A DNA stretch of 64,000 nucleotides from Litoditis marina (Eukaryota; Nematoda; Chromadorea; Rhabditida; Rhabditidae): NCBI GenBank assembly GCA_964036275.1, contig OZ038433.1, forward strand, positions 23,844,985 to 23,908,984, read 5' to 3'. Positions within the stretch are counted from its first letter, which is position 1. Each line of letters starts with the position of its first letter. Under the pieces are notes generated by a model, which was not told the origin of the DNA, did no database searches, and worked only from the letters and a program-made list of their open reading frames with translations. Both the position numbers and the translations under genes were made by a program. This document shows positions 23,221 through 35,949 of this stretch, one piece after another.

Positions 23221-23880
23221 CGGGGAATGAGGGCTGGAAGGAGACATAACTTACTCGTCCTTTCGAAAACTTACTAATTAGTAATTAGACTAGCCAGAGT
23301 TTTTGCTGATGCATTAGTATACATCACTCAGTCCCCATCCATAAACTCAACTACACATTTTTGCTCGGTAACGAATTTTGTATTTCTAGGACCCGGCAGT
23401 TTGTTTTTTCTTTAGAAAAACTTTCCCAAGAGAGAGGACCGGATACAAACAACCCGAAACCTGCACGAAAACAAACTCCCAACATTTTGTCTTAGATTGA
23501 TTTGTATTTAACCGAAGCCCAAATATTATGTTATCATATATACCATATAAGCTTTCAGTTGCATCTCATTCCCCTTTTATAAAGTGGACAGTACGCAGGT
23601 ACGCACGAAGGTTGGAAATAACACAAAGAACAGAAACTAAAACTCACGTAGTGCGAGAATTATTTTGCTCTTCTAAACTCTTCTCCAGTCTTCTTGAATA
23701 TCCCTGCTAAAGAAGACGAGTGGGAGAAGTTCAGAAATACATATCAACATTTTCTATTCACGTAGTTCAGCTGCAAACTTCCGCTACCTTTAATAAACAC
23801 CGTTTTGCTACTCCAGAAACATGTGATGGTGAAAATGATTGAAATGCCAGTAACATTATCTTTATTCATTGATCCACAAC

Positions 23881-24077
23881 TATAGTGAGTGCCAAATTCA
23901 TTAATTTCTGTCTCTCGCCGGAATCGAACAGAAGAGCAAATGATAAGTAACTGGGCGCTAACCACTGCGCTATTAGAAAATGTCACCGGCAAGCTTTCGA
24001 ATGGAAAGCTTGTGTGCGTACACAGCGGAAAGTGAGATATACAGTACCCTTCCGCCTTGTCGTTGGCGACGACTATA
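23881..24077 (-). mobile_element. tRNA-like SINE, copy 2
   Basis: Reverse-complement copy: CTATAGTGAGTGCCAAATTC, a GGAATCGAAC B box (inverse), GGCGCTAACCACTGCGCTAT (inverse A box) and GGCGACGACTATA at the far end. It faces copy 1 about 1.2 kb away. Confidence 0.8.
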
Positions 24078-25257
24078 TCTGGCTGTGGAACCCTATGTGC
24101 AATGGACGTACTTTTGTCGGAGTGTCAATGAACTTGCAATAGAAACTCAATTACTCTGTGTCGGCGCAGCAACAGATCCTAGCGAGACAAGTTAATTTAT
24201 TCGCGCCTTCCGCAGCCGCTCTGTCAAAATACACACCCCCCAATTCATTTCACTTCATGCGACTGCCTCGAGAATGCTTTTTCACTTGGAACAAGAGAAC
24301 GATTCAAAATATAGGTTGTAAAAGTAGTTACATTGAATGTGACCTACATTTTTTTTAGTCTATGCGGCGGCTGCTTCGGGGATATTTTTCAACTTGAATG
24401 AGAATACATGTTTGGAATGAACTCTTAAAGTGTTCACGTTTAATATCAGCGTCTACAAGTTGTGTGACACGACACAACATAATTCTATTTCGAGACGAGT
24501 TGTGTAGTTGTGATGTGTACCGTTTTACTTCTTACTAGTTGTCCATTTGTTTTTTATTTAATAAGATTTGAGCCTGATATTTCATTTCACGATGATAATT
24601 GTCGTTTCCCAGTCTGTAAGTGATGTTTTTAATCTGTGTGTGATGGATTCTTGTTTTATTCTCATCCAGCGATGGACAAATTGATGTTTCTTGACAAAAA
24701 AAGTGCCTAACTGTGAACACTGATTATGCAATCAGGGAGGACTTCAGCACTATTTTCGTATGAAGCTAATAATAATAATAATAATAAGATTTATCAGTAT
24801 TTAGTTGGACAATCATATTTAGGTACGAAAACTGAACCGGTTGGACTGATATGTCAGAAAAGGAGAAAATCTTGGGAACATATGATATTGCATGATAAGC
24901 TCGGTTCGTATTTCATTATTCGTATGATCTATCAGATAACTTCCGCGACTCGTCTTGCCTTTTGATTTCAATTTCGCTGACTGTCAGTTAATCAGTTTTC
25001 ATACCACATCTTCGAATTTATTGCGATTATTGCATTCTTTTGGTAGAAAACCAACATAATTATACCGGATAGAATTGATCTTTGTCCATCATTAATTGTT
25101 GGAAACGTCTGCACAATTCAGTATAGTCGTCATCTTTCCTAATGAGACTCGTCCTATTCGAAAATCCAGGAACTTATAGATAACATTCACCTAATGAAAT
25201 CGAACTGAAGTTTGGTGTCCGTAGAAGTGAAAGTCTTAATGAGAACGGAAGAGAAGA
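24078..25257. other. intergenic, small microsatellite only
   Basis: An (AAT)n run lies at about 24767-24786. I see no supported exon on either strand. Confidence 0.45.
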
Positions 25258-25663
25258 CTACAACCGAAGGTTATGTGCTGAGACACCCAGCTCGAAAACG
25301 TTTTCGATTGAAATTCCCATATTGGCCTACCGTACCAAATTATGAAAGTAGCAACAAAAATAGTCAACTCGTAATGTTCATCTGAATTAATCAACAATGT
25401 TAATTCAAAATCGGAAATGTTGACTTATCGAGGGTATTCCAGCTTATTTGACATCTGAGATTTGTTTAAACAACTCACATGTAGTTAATTACAACGTCCC
25501 ACCTTTTCTGTAGAAAACCGTTGGGTTTCATATTTCTGGAGGTTACGTTGTAGAATATTCACAACTGCTTGTTGGTTTCCATTATGCGCACTCGATATCA
25601 TATTGCCTATTCTCTCACGATTCTTTATTCGGGAGGCCGCCCGTTTTGGCCCAAGTATCCCAA
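25258..25663 (-). CDS. 3' part of an unknown gene (2 exons)
   Basis: Exons 25503-25663 and 25258-25326 join at phase 0 through a GTGGGA donor and a cggtag acceptor, giving 75 residues and a TAG stop. The peptide is soluble and basic, then helical (GPKRAASRIKNRERIGNMIS, NILQRNLQKYETQRF), ending IENVFELGVSAHNLRL. The upstream exon must end in phase 1; none was found with confidence. No family recognised. Confidence 0.5.
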
Positions 25664-28600
25664 CTAAAACAAAGTTGGCTAGCCGAATAATTTCGAAACG
25701 ATTTTGAGTACACCTTTTGTTGAACACATTAATTCAACTTAAACATCCAATAAAGCCCTAGTGACACACATATTTTTGTTCAGATGAATAACCTAACGAA
25801 ATATTTGTCGTTTACACTAAGTGATGCGTGGTTAATAGTCAGTCAATGCTTAATTCATGGTTCGAGAGAAATAATAACAACTTTGTCGACCCGCAATTAT
25901 GATTGGTTCCGTCAGGTCTCCGCCCTGTTTTCTCGGTAATCAAGCCCATAGAAAGTTAGTTCTATTTTTTAAATTGTGTGAGTCTTGAGTTTTGAAGGCA
26001 ACATAGATTTTATCGAATGTTTATTTTCTCATTCGAGAATGATTTTTTCGAAACGTGTTTAACAAACTCAATTCATGGCGACTGATTTGTTCCACCTGCG
26101 TTGTTTTTTCCACTTACCCAGAATGTAACTGTTGAATATGAAATTTCATGAGCGTCACTTTTGAAATCCGTTTGTATCCGAGTTTGAAATTACAACAGCT
26201 CAAATTACATGTATTTATTGTTTCGAGCTATATGAAGATCGTTAATGCTTTCAAATTTCGTTCAAATTGTTTATTTCCTTTGTTCGTTTATAAGTGGTGA
26301 ATTGTTTGAAACTTTGGTGGTGGTTTACTACGATTATTTGTTCTATTTGGGCCGGTCTGCCTGATGCTTAATCTGTCTTCTCTGAATAGTCAATTAGGCA
26401 GTTGTTTACACGTTCGTTTCATGTCGGAATTATGTGAAATACGAGATTCAACTAGTTGTCGCGGAACAAATCACAAGTGTACAACAAGTAATTGGAACGT
26501 CAACCTTTGAAAAATTGTCAATTGTACGTAATCTCAATGCACGTAATTAATTATGAGTTTCATGTGTGTGCGAATAGAGTTAGATGAGAACTTTTGGAGA
26601 TGAGCGAACGACTTGGAGAGATACTATGTCACGGCGATTGTACTGGTTCTGATTCCGTAATAAATTATTGTTTTGAATAAAATCATATGTTCACGCGACT
26701 TAGTAATGTATTCCGAGTATAGTTCTAACCAAAAATGATTCGGGATAATGTATATATTTTTATTGGAGCGATTAGGCAATTTTTCTCTGACGTAATGTGG
26801 TCAATGATATATAATTTTCGACATTCTGACAATCAAATCAGAAGTACCCTTCGGGGAAACATCTTAAATGTTCGTTTAGTGGGTGGCTGGGCTGCATATG
26901 AACAACTCCAATTAACTTGTGATGTAGTCAAAGTCCAGCTTTAAACTTATGTTTTTGAGTATGATTTATTTATCATGTGTATTCACGCCTTACATGTATC
27001 GTTCATTCAGTGCTAATGTGTTCTTTTTTGATTCTCTTACGGATTTAAACGTGTTTTCATCGTTCTGCATTCATTGCATCTATGTTTTTTTTCACCACCC
27101 CATACCGAACTCGACTAAATGACGTAACGGTACGGGACTTTTCATGGAACGATCAGCCCTAACCACCATGACCATCAATTATGTCACTAAAATCTAAGGT
27201 CGCGGTGTCTAAGGAAAATCAATGTTATCGATTTATTGATTTTTTAAGGCCTTAAGTTGGAGAGTGAATTTTTGGAGTTACTGCACCTGAAAGCCTGTCT
27301 ACTGAAGACGAAAGTTTCCATGGAAGGCTTTTTGCCGGAAACGTTTCCGGAAACAGTTACATGAATTAGAAAAAAGTACAATTTTCTGCTACTTTCATTC
27401 CTCATACCGCGTATGTTGTAGATATGATCGTAAAATTTCTGGCTGGTTGAACTCTTCAGAAGTCGCTACTATTGGCTCAATATCGTGGAAAATTTCGCAA
27501 CTTCCTCCGGATTTGAGAAATTTCCGGAATATTTTGGGATTTCCGAACTGTTTTAAAATGGTCCTCATCTTTTCATGTTGTGGCACAAGATGTGTCATGA
27601 CGTACTGAGTCTACATTAGCAATATGAAAGATCAAAGATCAAGTATCGATTTTTGGTGATCTCCGTTATGAAACGTAGTACCTCATAAATGAGGATACAA
27701 AAGAAGGTTCCCATGAACTATTTGTCTTCTAATTCCTACAGTGTATAGAGTTGATTGTCAGGTACTCTACTTCATGAGTAATGAACATTATCGCATATAA
27801 CGGGTGTTCTGTAAGCGTCCATAAAAATCAACAAAAAATTTCATTCATTTTGGTGGAACATATGTTCAAAATGTGATTGAATCTCTGAGATTTGTGTATA
27901 CGATGCGTATAAAAATTTAAAACAATTTGTATGTAACAGATTTTTGAATTTCTCAAAAATAATTTTTTAAGACGTTTTTTAGAAAAAAGTGAAACAGCCA
28001 AACTCATGCAGTATGTTCCAAATTTTGTCCATAGACGGAGGTCAATAGTCCGGCAAATAAATTGGAAAATTAGACAAAACCATTCAGCCGTTCTCGAGTT
28101 ATTCAAGTTTTAAAAGTCCAACCCGTACTATATACGGTGCAAATAGGCTCACTTTTAAGCTACCTCGGATTCAACACTTCCCACGCCTCTCCTAACCGTC
28201 TAAATGATGGGAACGACTTGAAATTTATAGGAACGGACCAGTATTGTATAAAGATTGTACTGCCAAAGCATTAAGGTCAAAGGTCAACTATTGATTTTTT
28301 CAGCGCATTGAATATGATTTTGGCCTAAAATCGTTATGGAAATGGATAAATTCACAAGCTGAAAGTCATTGTATTCCACTACTCATGAACAACGCGAAAA
28401 GTCAAACACGGGGTACATCTGAGAAAAATGAACCAAGCTACAGTAGTTTTAAGTTTCAAGATCAAACCATCAATTGATGACGTCCCATACCAAGCATTTC
28501 ACTAGCAAGAAAGTCAAGTTCGTTCGAATAGTTTATTTCAAGCTTTAAGTCATTGCAAACCGTAGATCATACTCATACGTGAAGACTATATGAATTCTAA

Positions 28601-28872
28601 GTAAAGACGATTAATATTCAGAATGTCAGAAGACGTCAGAAATGAACTTCGTTAAAACTTTCTGAAACTCTCAGAACAAGTAGGAAAGAGTCCAAAAATG
28701 TTACGATTACATTGTTTCACGAAGTGACGATCACGTCATATAAGATTCTGAAGGCCAGAAGACGTCAAGTCGCCAAACTGCCAAACTACTAGAAGCTGTT
28801 TGAAACGTTCAAAAAAAGTACGAAACGTGACAACAACTGTAAGTAAAGTTGCAAAACATAGCTAACATGCAC

Positions 28873-28911
28873 GCTAGACGGGCACGCGGCGTGAGCCGCG
28901 TGACCGGCTAG
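28873..28911. other. 39-bp GC-rich hairpin with CTAG ends
   Basis: CTAGACGGGCACGCGGC, loop GTGA, then GCCGCGTGACCGGCTAG pair with a few mismatches. It stands out against AT-rich flanks. A shorter perfect relative is at 51627-51647; both sit in the context G-CTAGACG ... CTAGTC. Confidence 0.7.
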
Positions 28912-29854
28912 TCTTCAATTTATATGAGTAGGAAACTAATCAGAGCAGATGCATCTCTTCCACTAATCGTTGGTAGATTGAGTCTAGACAGAGAAGTAGC
29001 ATATATTCGAAGAGATTGATGGCAGCTCTCAATATAATCTTTGATCTCACGTTTTTCATTAAATTTCGCAATATTTCATTATGAGTTTCGTGCGATAGAA
29101 GACGTGCTATTCGAGTTCCCGAGCACTTGAGGTTGAGTGAGAATCAATCATCGAGAATAGTTCTCTGCCACGCTTTCGATTTTCCGTATATAAGTTAAAC
29201 AAATTCAAATAGGTTCTATAGTACGTTAATAACTATCTGAATGTTCGTAAAGAAATCGTAGTGAGTTATGCTCATAGTCTCAAATTTAACTCAAAGTAAG
29301 CGGACGACTAGTGTGGTGTGTACAAATCTATAATGTAATCAAAAGCGAGTGCGATAGTTCTTTTAATATCTTCCAACCTAAATGGTTTTTCTTTTCAAAA
29401 CTTCAACATGTTGTGCATCATGAGAGTCGTCAGTTGTCAAGCACAAACGTTCGTTGCTCTGAATTCATGTGTCATCCTAATTTTTTTGTAATCTCGAATA
29501 AATCTCCCACAATTTTGTGTAGTTCAAATCATTGTGACACATTTCTGTTAGTTAATATTATTGTGACACGATTTTTGTAGTTCAAGTCTTTGTGACGTCG
29601 TTCTACTGAAAATTTGAAACGTCAGAACATTCAAATTCGCTTTTTTTTAAATTCAAATATTAGGTATCTGACTTCAAATCAAAATTTTCTACCAAAGCTG
29701 ATAAATACTTCCTATTTCAAAAGCTTGTCCCAAAACAGCGCAAAATTGGCTGATTGGTTCTAATTTTCGAAAAAACTAATACAACCAAGACAATGATCAC
29801 ATTCCAGTATCCGTAGAGAGGGGGGGGTCCGTAGAAGAGAAACTAGGCATGGGT

Positions 29855-29985
29855 GAGCTTTATTACCAGCTCATGCGGTCCGCCATGAAGATGCCGCGCC
29901 AAGTGTGATCGAACCATGGTGTTTTGAGTGCTGGCGCGCAAACAACCAGTCGACTCGGCCCCTAAGTCATTCTGTACTCTTCGAT
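29855..29985 (-). mobile_element. second tRNA-like SINE family, copy 1
   Basis: On the minus strand: GGGGCCGAGTCGACTGGTTG (A-box-like), ATGGTTCGATCACACTT (B-box-like), then TGGCGGACCGCATGAGCTGG. The last part and the B-box region match 40010-40105. This family differs from the five-copy SINE. Confidence 0.5.
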
Positions 29986-30078
29986 CTAGTCTGCTGCCAA
30001 AGTGGAATGAATGTATGACAAACTAGTACATTACCTTCTGCAGAAAAACCATAATTTTCACGTACTGATGATCTGGAA

Positions 30079-33000
30079 ATGTGTCGCTGGTAAATTGCTA
30101 GTTTCGCGCTTTTTCATGACCAGTCAAGACTTGATGTATTTGTGTCGTGTTCAGCAACAATCTCATAGATTGATTGTTTGTTTTCATGCCGTTACACATT
30201 GTTTTCAGTGGCCTAATGGGTTCTCCCGATCTGAATGCAGTCAATCCAGTCTCAATTCCCTCTTCCCTCAAAAACAAACGGTTCAGTGTCCCTCGAAAAC
30301 TCTCCGAGCGGCGGGTCACTATACGACCGTATGAAAGTTTCAGGTACTGAAGTTGTTTAACGGTCACAGTTTCTGAAAAAAAACACGAATATTTTATGCA
30401 GGGGTGCGGGAAATATCGAAAACTTAAAAGCGAAACACGATAATATCGAGTTGGTAGGATGAAAAGCAAATTGAGCTAGCTGCTGTTCTCAAGATAAAGG
30501 AAAAAAATGTGTTTACTTGAGAAGCAAAATGAGCGGAACGAAGATAAACCGCAACATCATCAAAAATCACGCGGCGGTATTATCGATCAGCTTAAAGGGA
30601 TCATACATCTATAATGTGCAATGTAGGTAATTTTTGGAAAACGAAAAAAAGTCATTTATTCTGTTTGACATGAAAGTTCATGCCTCACGTAGAGAGAGTT
30701 CAGAAAACCACAGTAATACAGAGAAAAACAGAAATCAACAGGATTTGGGTTACTATAATGCAGCAACCCTTAATCTATCGCTGCTTCGTAGTTTGCATGA
30801 TATTTATAATTCTTTCTTCACAAATTTTATATTGGTAACTTTGGCCATGTTTTGAATATGGTTTTGTAATTTTATGGACCCGAAAATTTCGTACGTAGGT
30901 CAACTCGGCGGTGTATGTACGTGCGCGTGGTCGCGCCGCATTTTCGAGAACACGGAGCAAGACAGGAAGTTGACACCTACATGAATGATTTTGATCAATA
31001 TCGATTAATCAGCTCAAACCTCCAAATTAAAGAGACACGGTCTTTTTAACAGTTACTTCATTCCTCAATTTATTCTGGCCACCAGCTCGAACAAAACTTT
31101 ATATGAAACATGTTATCTCATTTGAGTTTATCGAACATATTTTCTCACCACTATGTTAGAACAACTAATATACAATCTCAGCATCAACCTAGTTCCTAGT
31201 TGTATGTTGCCGTTGTTTTAACCAATTTGTTCCAGAGAGCGGAAAGACAGTCATAAAAATGGCATAGTTTTTGGGTATGCCGCGCTTGCCGAAGGAAAAT
31301 CACCCAACCTTGCTTCTCAAGAATCAGAAGACTGTAAGTTGGGCTCTAAAACTATTTCAGCTCCGTTCAAGCGTCAGAAATAACGTTATGTTTTTCACTT
31401 CTATTTTGTCAGTGCAGCGTACATTACTTCAAGCACGATTCTATTCCAAATGATCAATTTCATCAAAGAAATCTGGGGCTTAACATAATCGGTGTTTTCT
31501 GTGTATATAAATTCATTCAAATGCGCTCTTCAGAACTCTCATGTATCATATACAGCTTTAAATTCATGTAAAGTTCAAATATTTCGTTTTCAGTAAACTA
31601 CAGACCTTCGTCTCCAGATCCGTCAGTTTTTTCCATTTACGGGGATGATCCTGGTCCATCTACGGTTCGTTTTTCATGTAATCTCAACTGATTCGTTGAT
31701 ATAATTTGCAGGCGCTCTGCTAACAATTGAAATTAATGATCAACTGTCACCAGTTATTTAGATTTGATTAGGTTAATCATTTAGTGCAGCGCTCAAGTTG
31801 CTAAGGAACTGATAATGATATAACATTAAGAAACCCGTTGAGATTACCATTACTGGAACTGAGAAGAACGAGGATATAACCGCTATGACGTAACGAGTTG
31901 ACGGTATTCAGAACTCCAATGCGTAAAATACCTTCGAGAGCTCAGGGAACCTACATGGTCACAGATAAATAAATTCAAAGCATTAATAAAACTGCATGAT
32001 ACAAGTTCAAGCTGACTAATAGGAATAGACTTATTAAGGTTCGGGCTATTGAAATACTGATGAAGACGAGAACACAACTTGAGGCAAACAATCAAAAGTG
32101 AAGCTCGGACCTTCTACCCTGCTCATAGATATTCTCATTAATTGATAGGCTACAACAAAAATAGTTTTTAACTGATTATAGATTTTTTGAATTCTCACTG
32201 GAAAGAGTATGTAAATCAAGGTTGTTGATATGTAAGTAATGCTAGACTACTGACGCGCCAAACTCATTCTATAAGTTTGAATAGTGTAAATAAGAACTAA
32301 AGCTCTAATTCAATTTAGTTAAAGTGGAAAATGATTGTCGAAAATGCAATGAAAGTGGTAGGTTTTGCCTGCAACCTGAAAAAAAAAATATATTTCAGAG
32401 TTGTGAGCAGCCAGTTGGAGCGCAGGCTGATGTATACATTTCTTCTTTGAGCGACAAATACAAAAGTCAGTTGATGCGATACCTCGAGGACACCCCGCCC
32501 GTCGAAAATCAATATTTCATGTGGATAAAGGCACATAAATCAGAAAAGGTTCGTATGGTAGAAAATGAACAGCAACTATAGATTTTTTTCAAACCGTTGT
32601 GGACAGCATACGGTCAATCTGGTAGGGAGCGGGATTTGGCGAGCGTTCAGATGGTCTGCGTGTCTTTGATCTGCACACTCTCTTCTCTGCTGGTAAGCGA
32701 TCAAAGACCGCTCGCCCCCCGCATCGCTCAATCAATCGAGCCCCTTGCTGTCTTTAAGGGGAAAAATGACGACTGAAAAACAGGCTCTCTATGTGGTGGT
32801 AATATCAAAAATAATCTATAAAACTAATTCAGAGGTGTCACCACTGAGCAACATGCGCTACTGCTTCTGTTGTGCTCGGGAACATTTTTTATCGAGTTTT
32901 CACTAGAAAAACAAGCCCCAGCCGTGGTTGTTTATACTACTAGCAAAACGCATTTGAAACACATTTAATACGTGGAAAACACAATGTTTCACGTAACTAT

Positions 33001-33640
33001 ATTCTGAAAAACACTCAGTTCGGATTCACATATATTATTAACGGAAGCCGAAGAGAACAAAACGTGCTCTAACTCTAACGTAGCACGTAACGCTGCAATT
33101 TCAGTTTAACAAAACACTTCTCTCCGAATGCCCTGACGAATTTTGTTCAGATTGAACGTACAAATAGTATTGAAATTAAGTGTTCATGCTTAAAATGTTC
33201 ACGCTCAAAAATCAAAATGTGCTAGAACATCGCCTGATAGCTTAATACAACGATGCGCCTCTCATGCTGCACCATTTCGCAACGTTCGTATCAGATAAAC
33301 AAAATAATTTCAGATAACCGTGATTTCGATAAAAACACTGGAAAACCATCTGAAGAGTGAGAAACGGGTTCGCCGAGTGAAATGGCGTCATCTATCCTCG
33401 GAACGGATATCCGTCTACCGCTACAGTATACCCGCCTTGACGTACAAGAAGAGCAAGGCGTGTCGGGACTGCGTCGTGAGACACAAGAAGTTGTGCTTGC
33501 TGGCCATCTGGCTGACCTTCGTCATGTTTCTATGTGCCGTCGTTGTACTGGGGTCCCTACAACCCGAGGAGAAAACGCATCCTTACATTCATTTGCACCA
33601 AGTGCCGGAAAACACCACCGAAACTGCTTTATTAAACTAG
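30079..33640 (+). CDS. single-pass membrane protein of unknown function (7 exons)
   Basis: Exons 30079-30089 (tentative ATG exon), 30209-30343, 31236-31333, 31594-31664, 32319-32357, 32399-32548 and 33314-33640. All junction phases agree and give 276 residues. The N-terminal half is polar and Pro/Ser-rich (PSSPDPSVFSIYGDDPGPST), suggesting a disordered cytosolic region. Exon 6 is a charged helical segment (YKSQLMRYLEDTPPVENQYF). Exon 7 carries a basic stretch (KSEKRVRRVKWRH, CRDCVVRHKKL), one TM helix (CLLAIWLTFVMFLCAVVVLG) and a short tail with a glycosylation site (NTT). Positive-inside charge predicts a type II or tail-anchored-like topology. The first exon is the weakest part; the other six form a robust chain. 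A family A repeat lies in the last intron. No known family recognised. Confidence 0.78.
32593..32776 (+). repeat. dispersed repeat family A, copy 3
   Basis: ACCGTTGTGGACAGCATACG ... GTCTGCGTGTCTTTGATCTG ... GACCGCTCGCCCCCCGCATC ... GAAAAATGACGACTGA. It sits in the last intron of the single-pass membrane protein gene. Confidence 0.78.
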
Positions 33641-33652
33641 TTGCTTTGGTAG

Positions 33653-33852
33653 GGTCTTGACACCGTAAAAAAAAGTCCTGAAAATTGTGAGCACCACCTC
33701 AACGAGGAAATGATCAAACTCTAGCCATATAGTACCAACGTTCAATGTTTATGTCTAAACACAGCATATCTGACAAAAAACTCGGTGAAATAGTGACTAA
33801 ATAGCTAAGCTCAAAGTAGACGTTTTCACGACACTTTGCTACGGTGCCTGAT
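33653..33852. mobile_element. MITE family C, decayed copy
   Basis: The right end ACACTTTGCTACGGTGCCTG is intact. The left end GACACCGTAAAAAAAAGT is altered. Interior similarity to 17252-17432 persists in order (GTGAGC, ATGATCA, CCATATAGT, CAACxx). It lies just 3' of the membrane-protein gene. Confidence 0.6.
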
Positions 33853-34227
33853 CTAGAGCTAGAGGAGAGGTGCCAACGTCAATCCTTCATCACATTGTGT
33901 CTTATTGCCAGTTGTATACCTGTTGGTTTATTCCCATTCCTGTTTTTATACAAGTGTTATTGTTCTCTTGTTTCTGGTATTCTCTTCATTCCAATACTCT
34001 GAATAACATTGTTTATTTGTACACAGTAGCCATTTTGATTTGTTTTCATTCAATGTATATGTTCATTTTTTTCTGAATGTATGTCAACCTTGAACGAGAC
34101 TGTAAACCAACTCAAATTGTGTTACACAACCTACGAGAGATAACCTTAAACTCATTGGTTTTCGATCTTCTTCTCAGTACGAAACCCTCAAAGGAGGACT
34201 TCTTTGAATGAGCTTCATTTTCTACAG

Positions 34228-34468
34228 GTCAATGTTTGTTTGTTATCCTGTAAACTCAAATATGTTTGATATAACCTGGGAAAACCAGCTGGTTTGTGTT
34301 GAGTATTACATCAATATGAATTTGAACCAGAAAATCATTCCTCTATTAGTAGAACTAAATAATAATCACAAACTTCATATATTATCGAACGTATGGCGCA
34401 CTCTCTGTCTGTTGAAAGGTGCAGACAGTTCATTCTATGCTCCAACTACATTAGGAAAAGTTCAATAG
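34228..34468 (+). CDS. candidate exon, unknown
   Basis: After the tctacag acceptor a single frame stays open for 79 codons to TAG (NMFDITWENQLVCVEYYINM, then LLVELNNNHKLHILSNVWR). Composition is coding-like for an AT-rich genome, but no linked donor or upstream exon was established. It could be the 3' exon of another gene. Confidence 0.25.
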
Positions 34469-35395
34469 AACGGATCAAGTGAAACAAACGTTTTCATTCT
34501 AAAGTAGCCAATTACCTCAGAATCAAACAATGTACATACTTGCATTAGGCATTTGGCGTGACTTTTTTATCGGAATCCAACGGAGCAAACAACGAACTAC
34601 AAACATAGCAACAGGGCATAGACCAAGAAGGTCAGACTTGAAAGAGGTTATAATCTGAGAACTGAACTGAAATAGCTATTCAAGGCTGGTGCTCGATCTT
34701 CTTTCATGACACAAATGCTGTTACTGCAGGGCGCCTTACTGCAGTGGAAAGGCGTCTGATATTCGCTTGAAGCTGGCGGGAGTCTGTTTGATCCGGTTTC
34801 AGCAAGGAACGTGGACTCATGAGACGTTCACGGATTTCGCGATTCAACAACATGTAAATAACACTAAAATATCATTAAATTATCTATTCATTCGATGTAG
34901 TTTCCTGGCCAGCAACTCAATTTATCGTGGAAAAGACTACTTCGTGATTCTGCTATTTTTTCTTCAGGTTTGTATACATCACATTATCATGGTTTTGTGT
35001 TCAGTCAGTGAGTCAATTGTCAAAAAAGTTAATAAGAACTTTTTCTTGAACCCACAGGCTGAATGTATTTTATCCACCATTTGTGTGTACCAAACTGAAT
35101 AGTTACACTCACCCCGGTGCCGCATGATCTACTCACCAAACTAATGTGGTGGTCAAAAAGATCTCAATCTTAGTTGTGGCCAAATGAGAGATCAAAGGAA
35201 AACAGAAAAAAACGAAACAGAAGCTGACCGAAATGGAACAAGTCTGCAAATGAGTATTACAAAACTTTTTGAAAATGGCACTGGTTGCTGAAAAATGAAA
35301 ACATTTCTCATATTCTACTACGGTAACTGCCGCTTCTGTCAGTTCTGCTGAACGTTTGGAAACGTGATAATGAACGTTAGGAAGAATGATTGCAG

Positions 35396-35528
35396 AAGTA
35401 TTTGAGAAAAAAATTATTTACGCTGGGACCAGGGCAAGTATTCATACACATTATGTGTGCCATACTTATATTGATCATGGATTTTTGAGAGACCAAACCA
35501 ACATTTTGATCTACCTGGACGAAAAAGC
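35396..35528 (+). CDS. candidate internal exon, unknown
   Basis: It runs from acceptor gattgcag to a strong GTATGT donor and is open in one frame: VFEKKIIYAGTRASIHTHYV, then ending LIYLDEKA. It could be an upstream exon of the gene whose 3' exons lie at 37259-38055, but the phases do not join directly, so at least one exon would be missing. Confidence 0.3.
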
Positions 35529-35949
35529 GTATGTCATGTCCTCGTTTCATCTCGCTTTCATCTGCTAATGTCACGATCTTGAGAACCGTAGTGTTCTGAA
35601 GATCACATAGTTTGAACACAGATACTAAACCCTGGACGAATCTGATTCCTTATGACTTTAGAAAGATTTACCGGTTAGACAATCAAATCGTTTAATGAAT
35701 AGTGTATTATAGTCAATAAGGTAGCATCAACTTTTAAAGCAATTGCGTCAGTCATATACTATGTATGACACAAAATATTGATTTGTAGCCTAGCCGATTG
35801 AAAACTTATATCATAACAGATAAAACGGTATGAATTGAGCGGGCGCGGTTAAATACAGAACTATACTTTGCGTTTATCTGTCCTCCCTCTGCAACATTTT
35901 CAAACGTTTCTGATCCGTGCGCTTTTTCTTGAGAGAGAAAAACTTCGCT

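Larger units (their letters stand above)
25664..30078. other. no supported gene; hairpin, minisatellite and SINE-like fragment
   Basis: A 67-codon minus ORF (27395-27598, ATG to TGA) has coding-like composition but no other support. 29514-29600 has three degenerate units around TTGTGACAC. A GC-rich hairpin is at 28873-28911 and a SINE-like fragment at 29855-29985 (separate entries). The remainder is AT-rich and unassigned. Confidence 0.4.
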
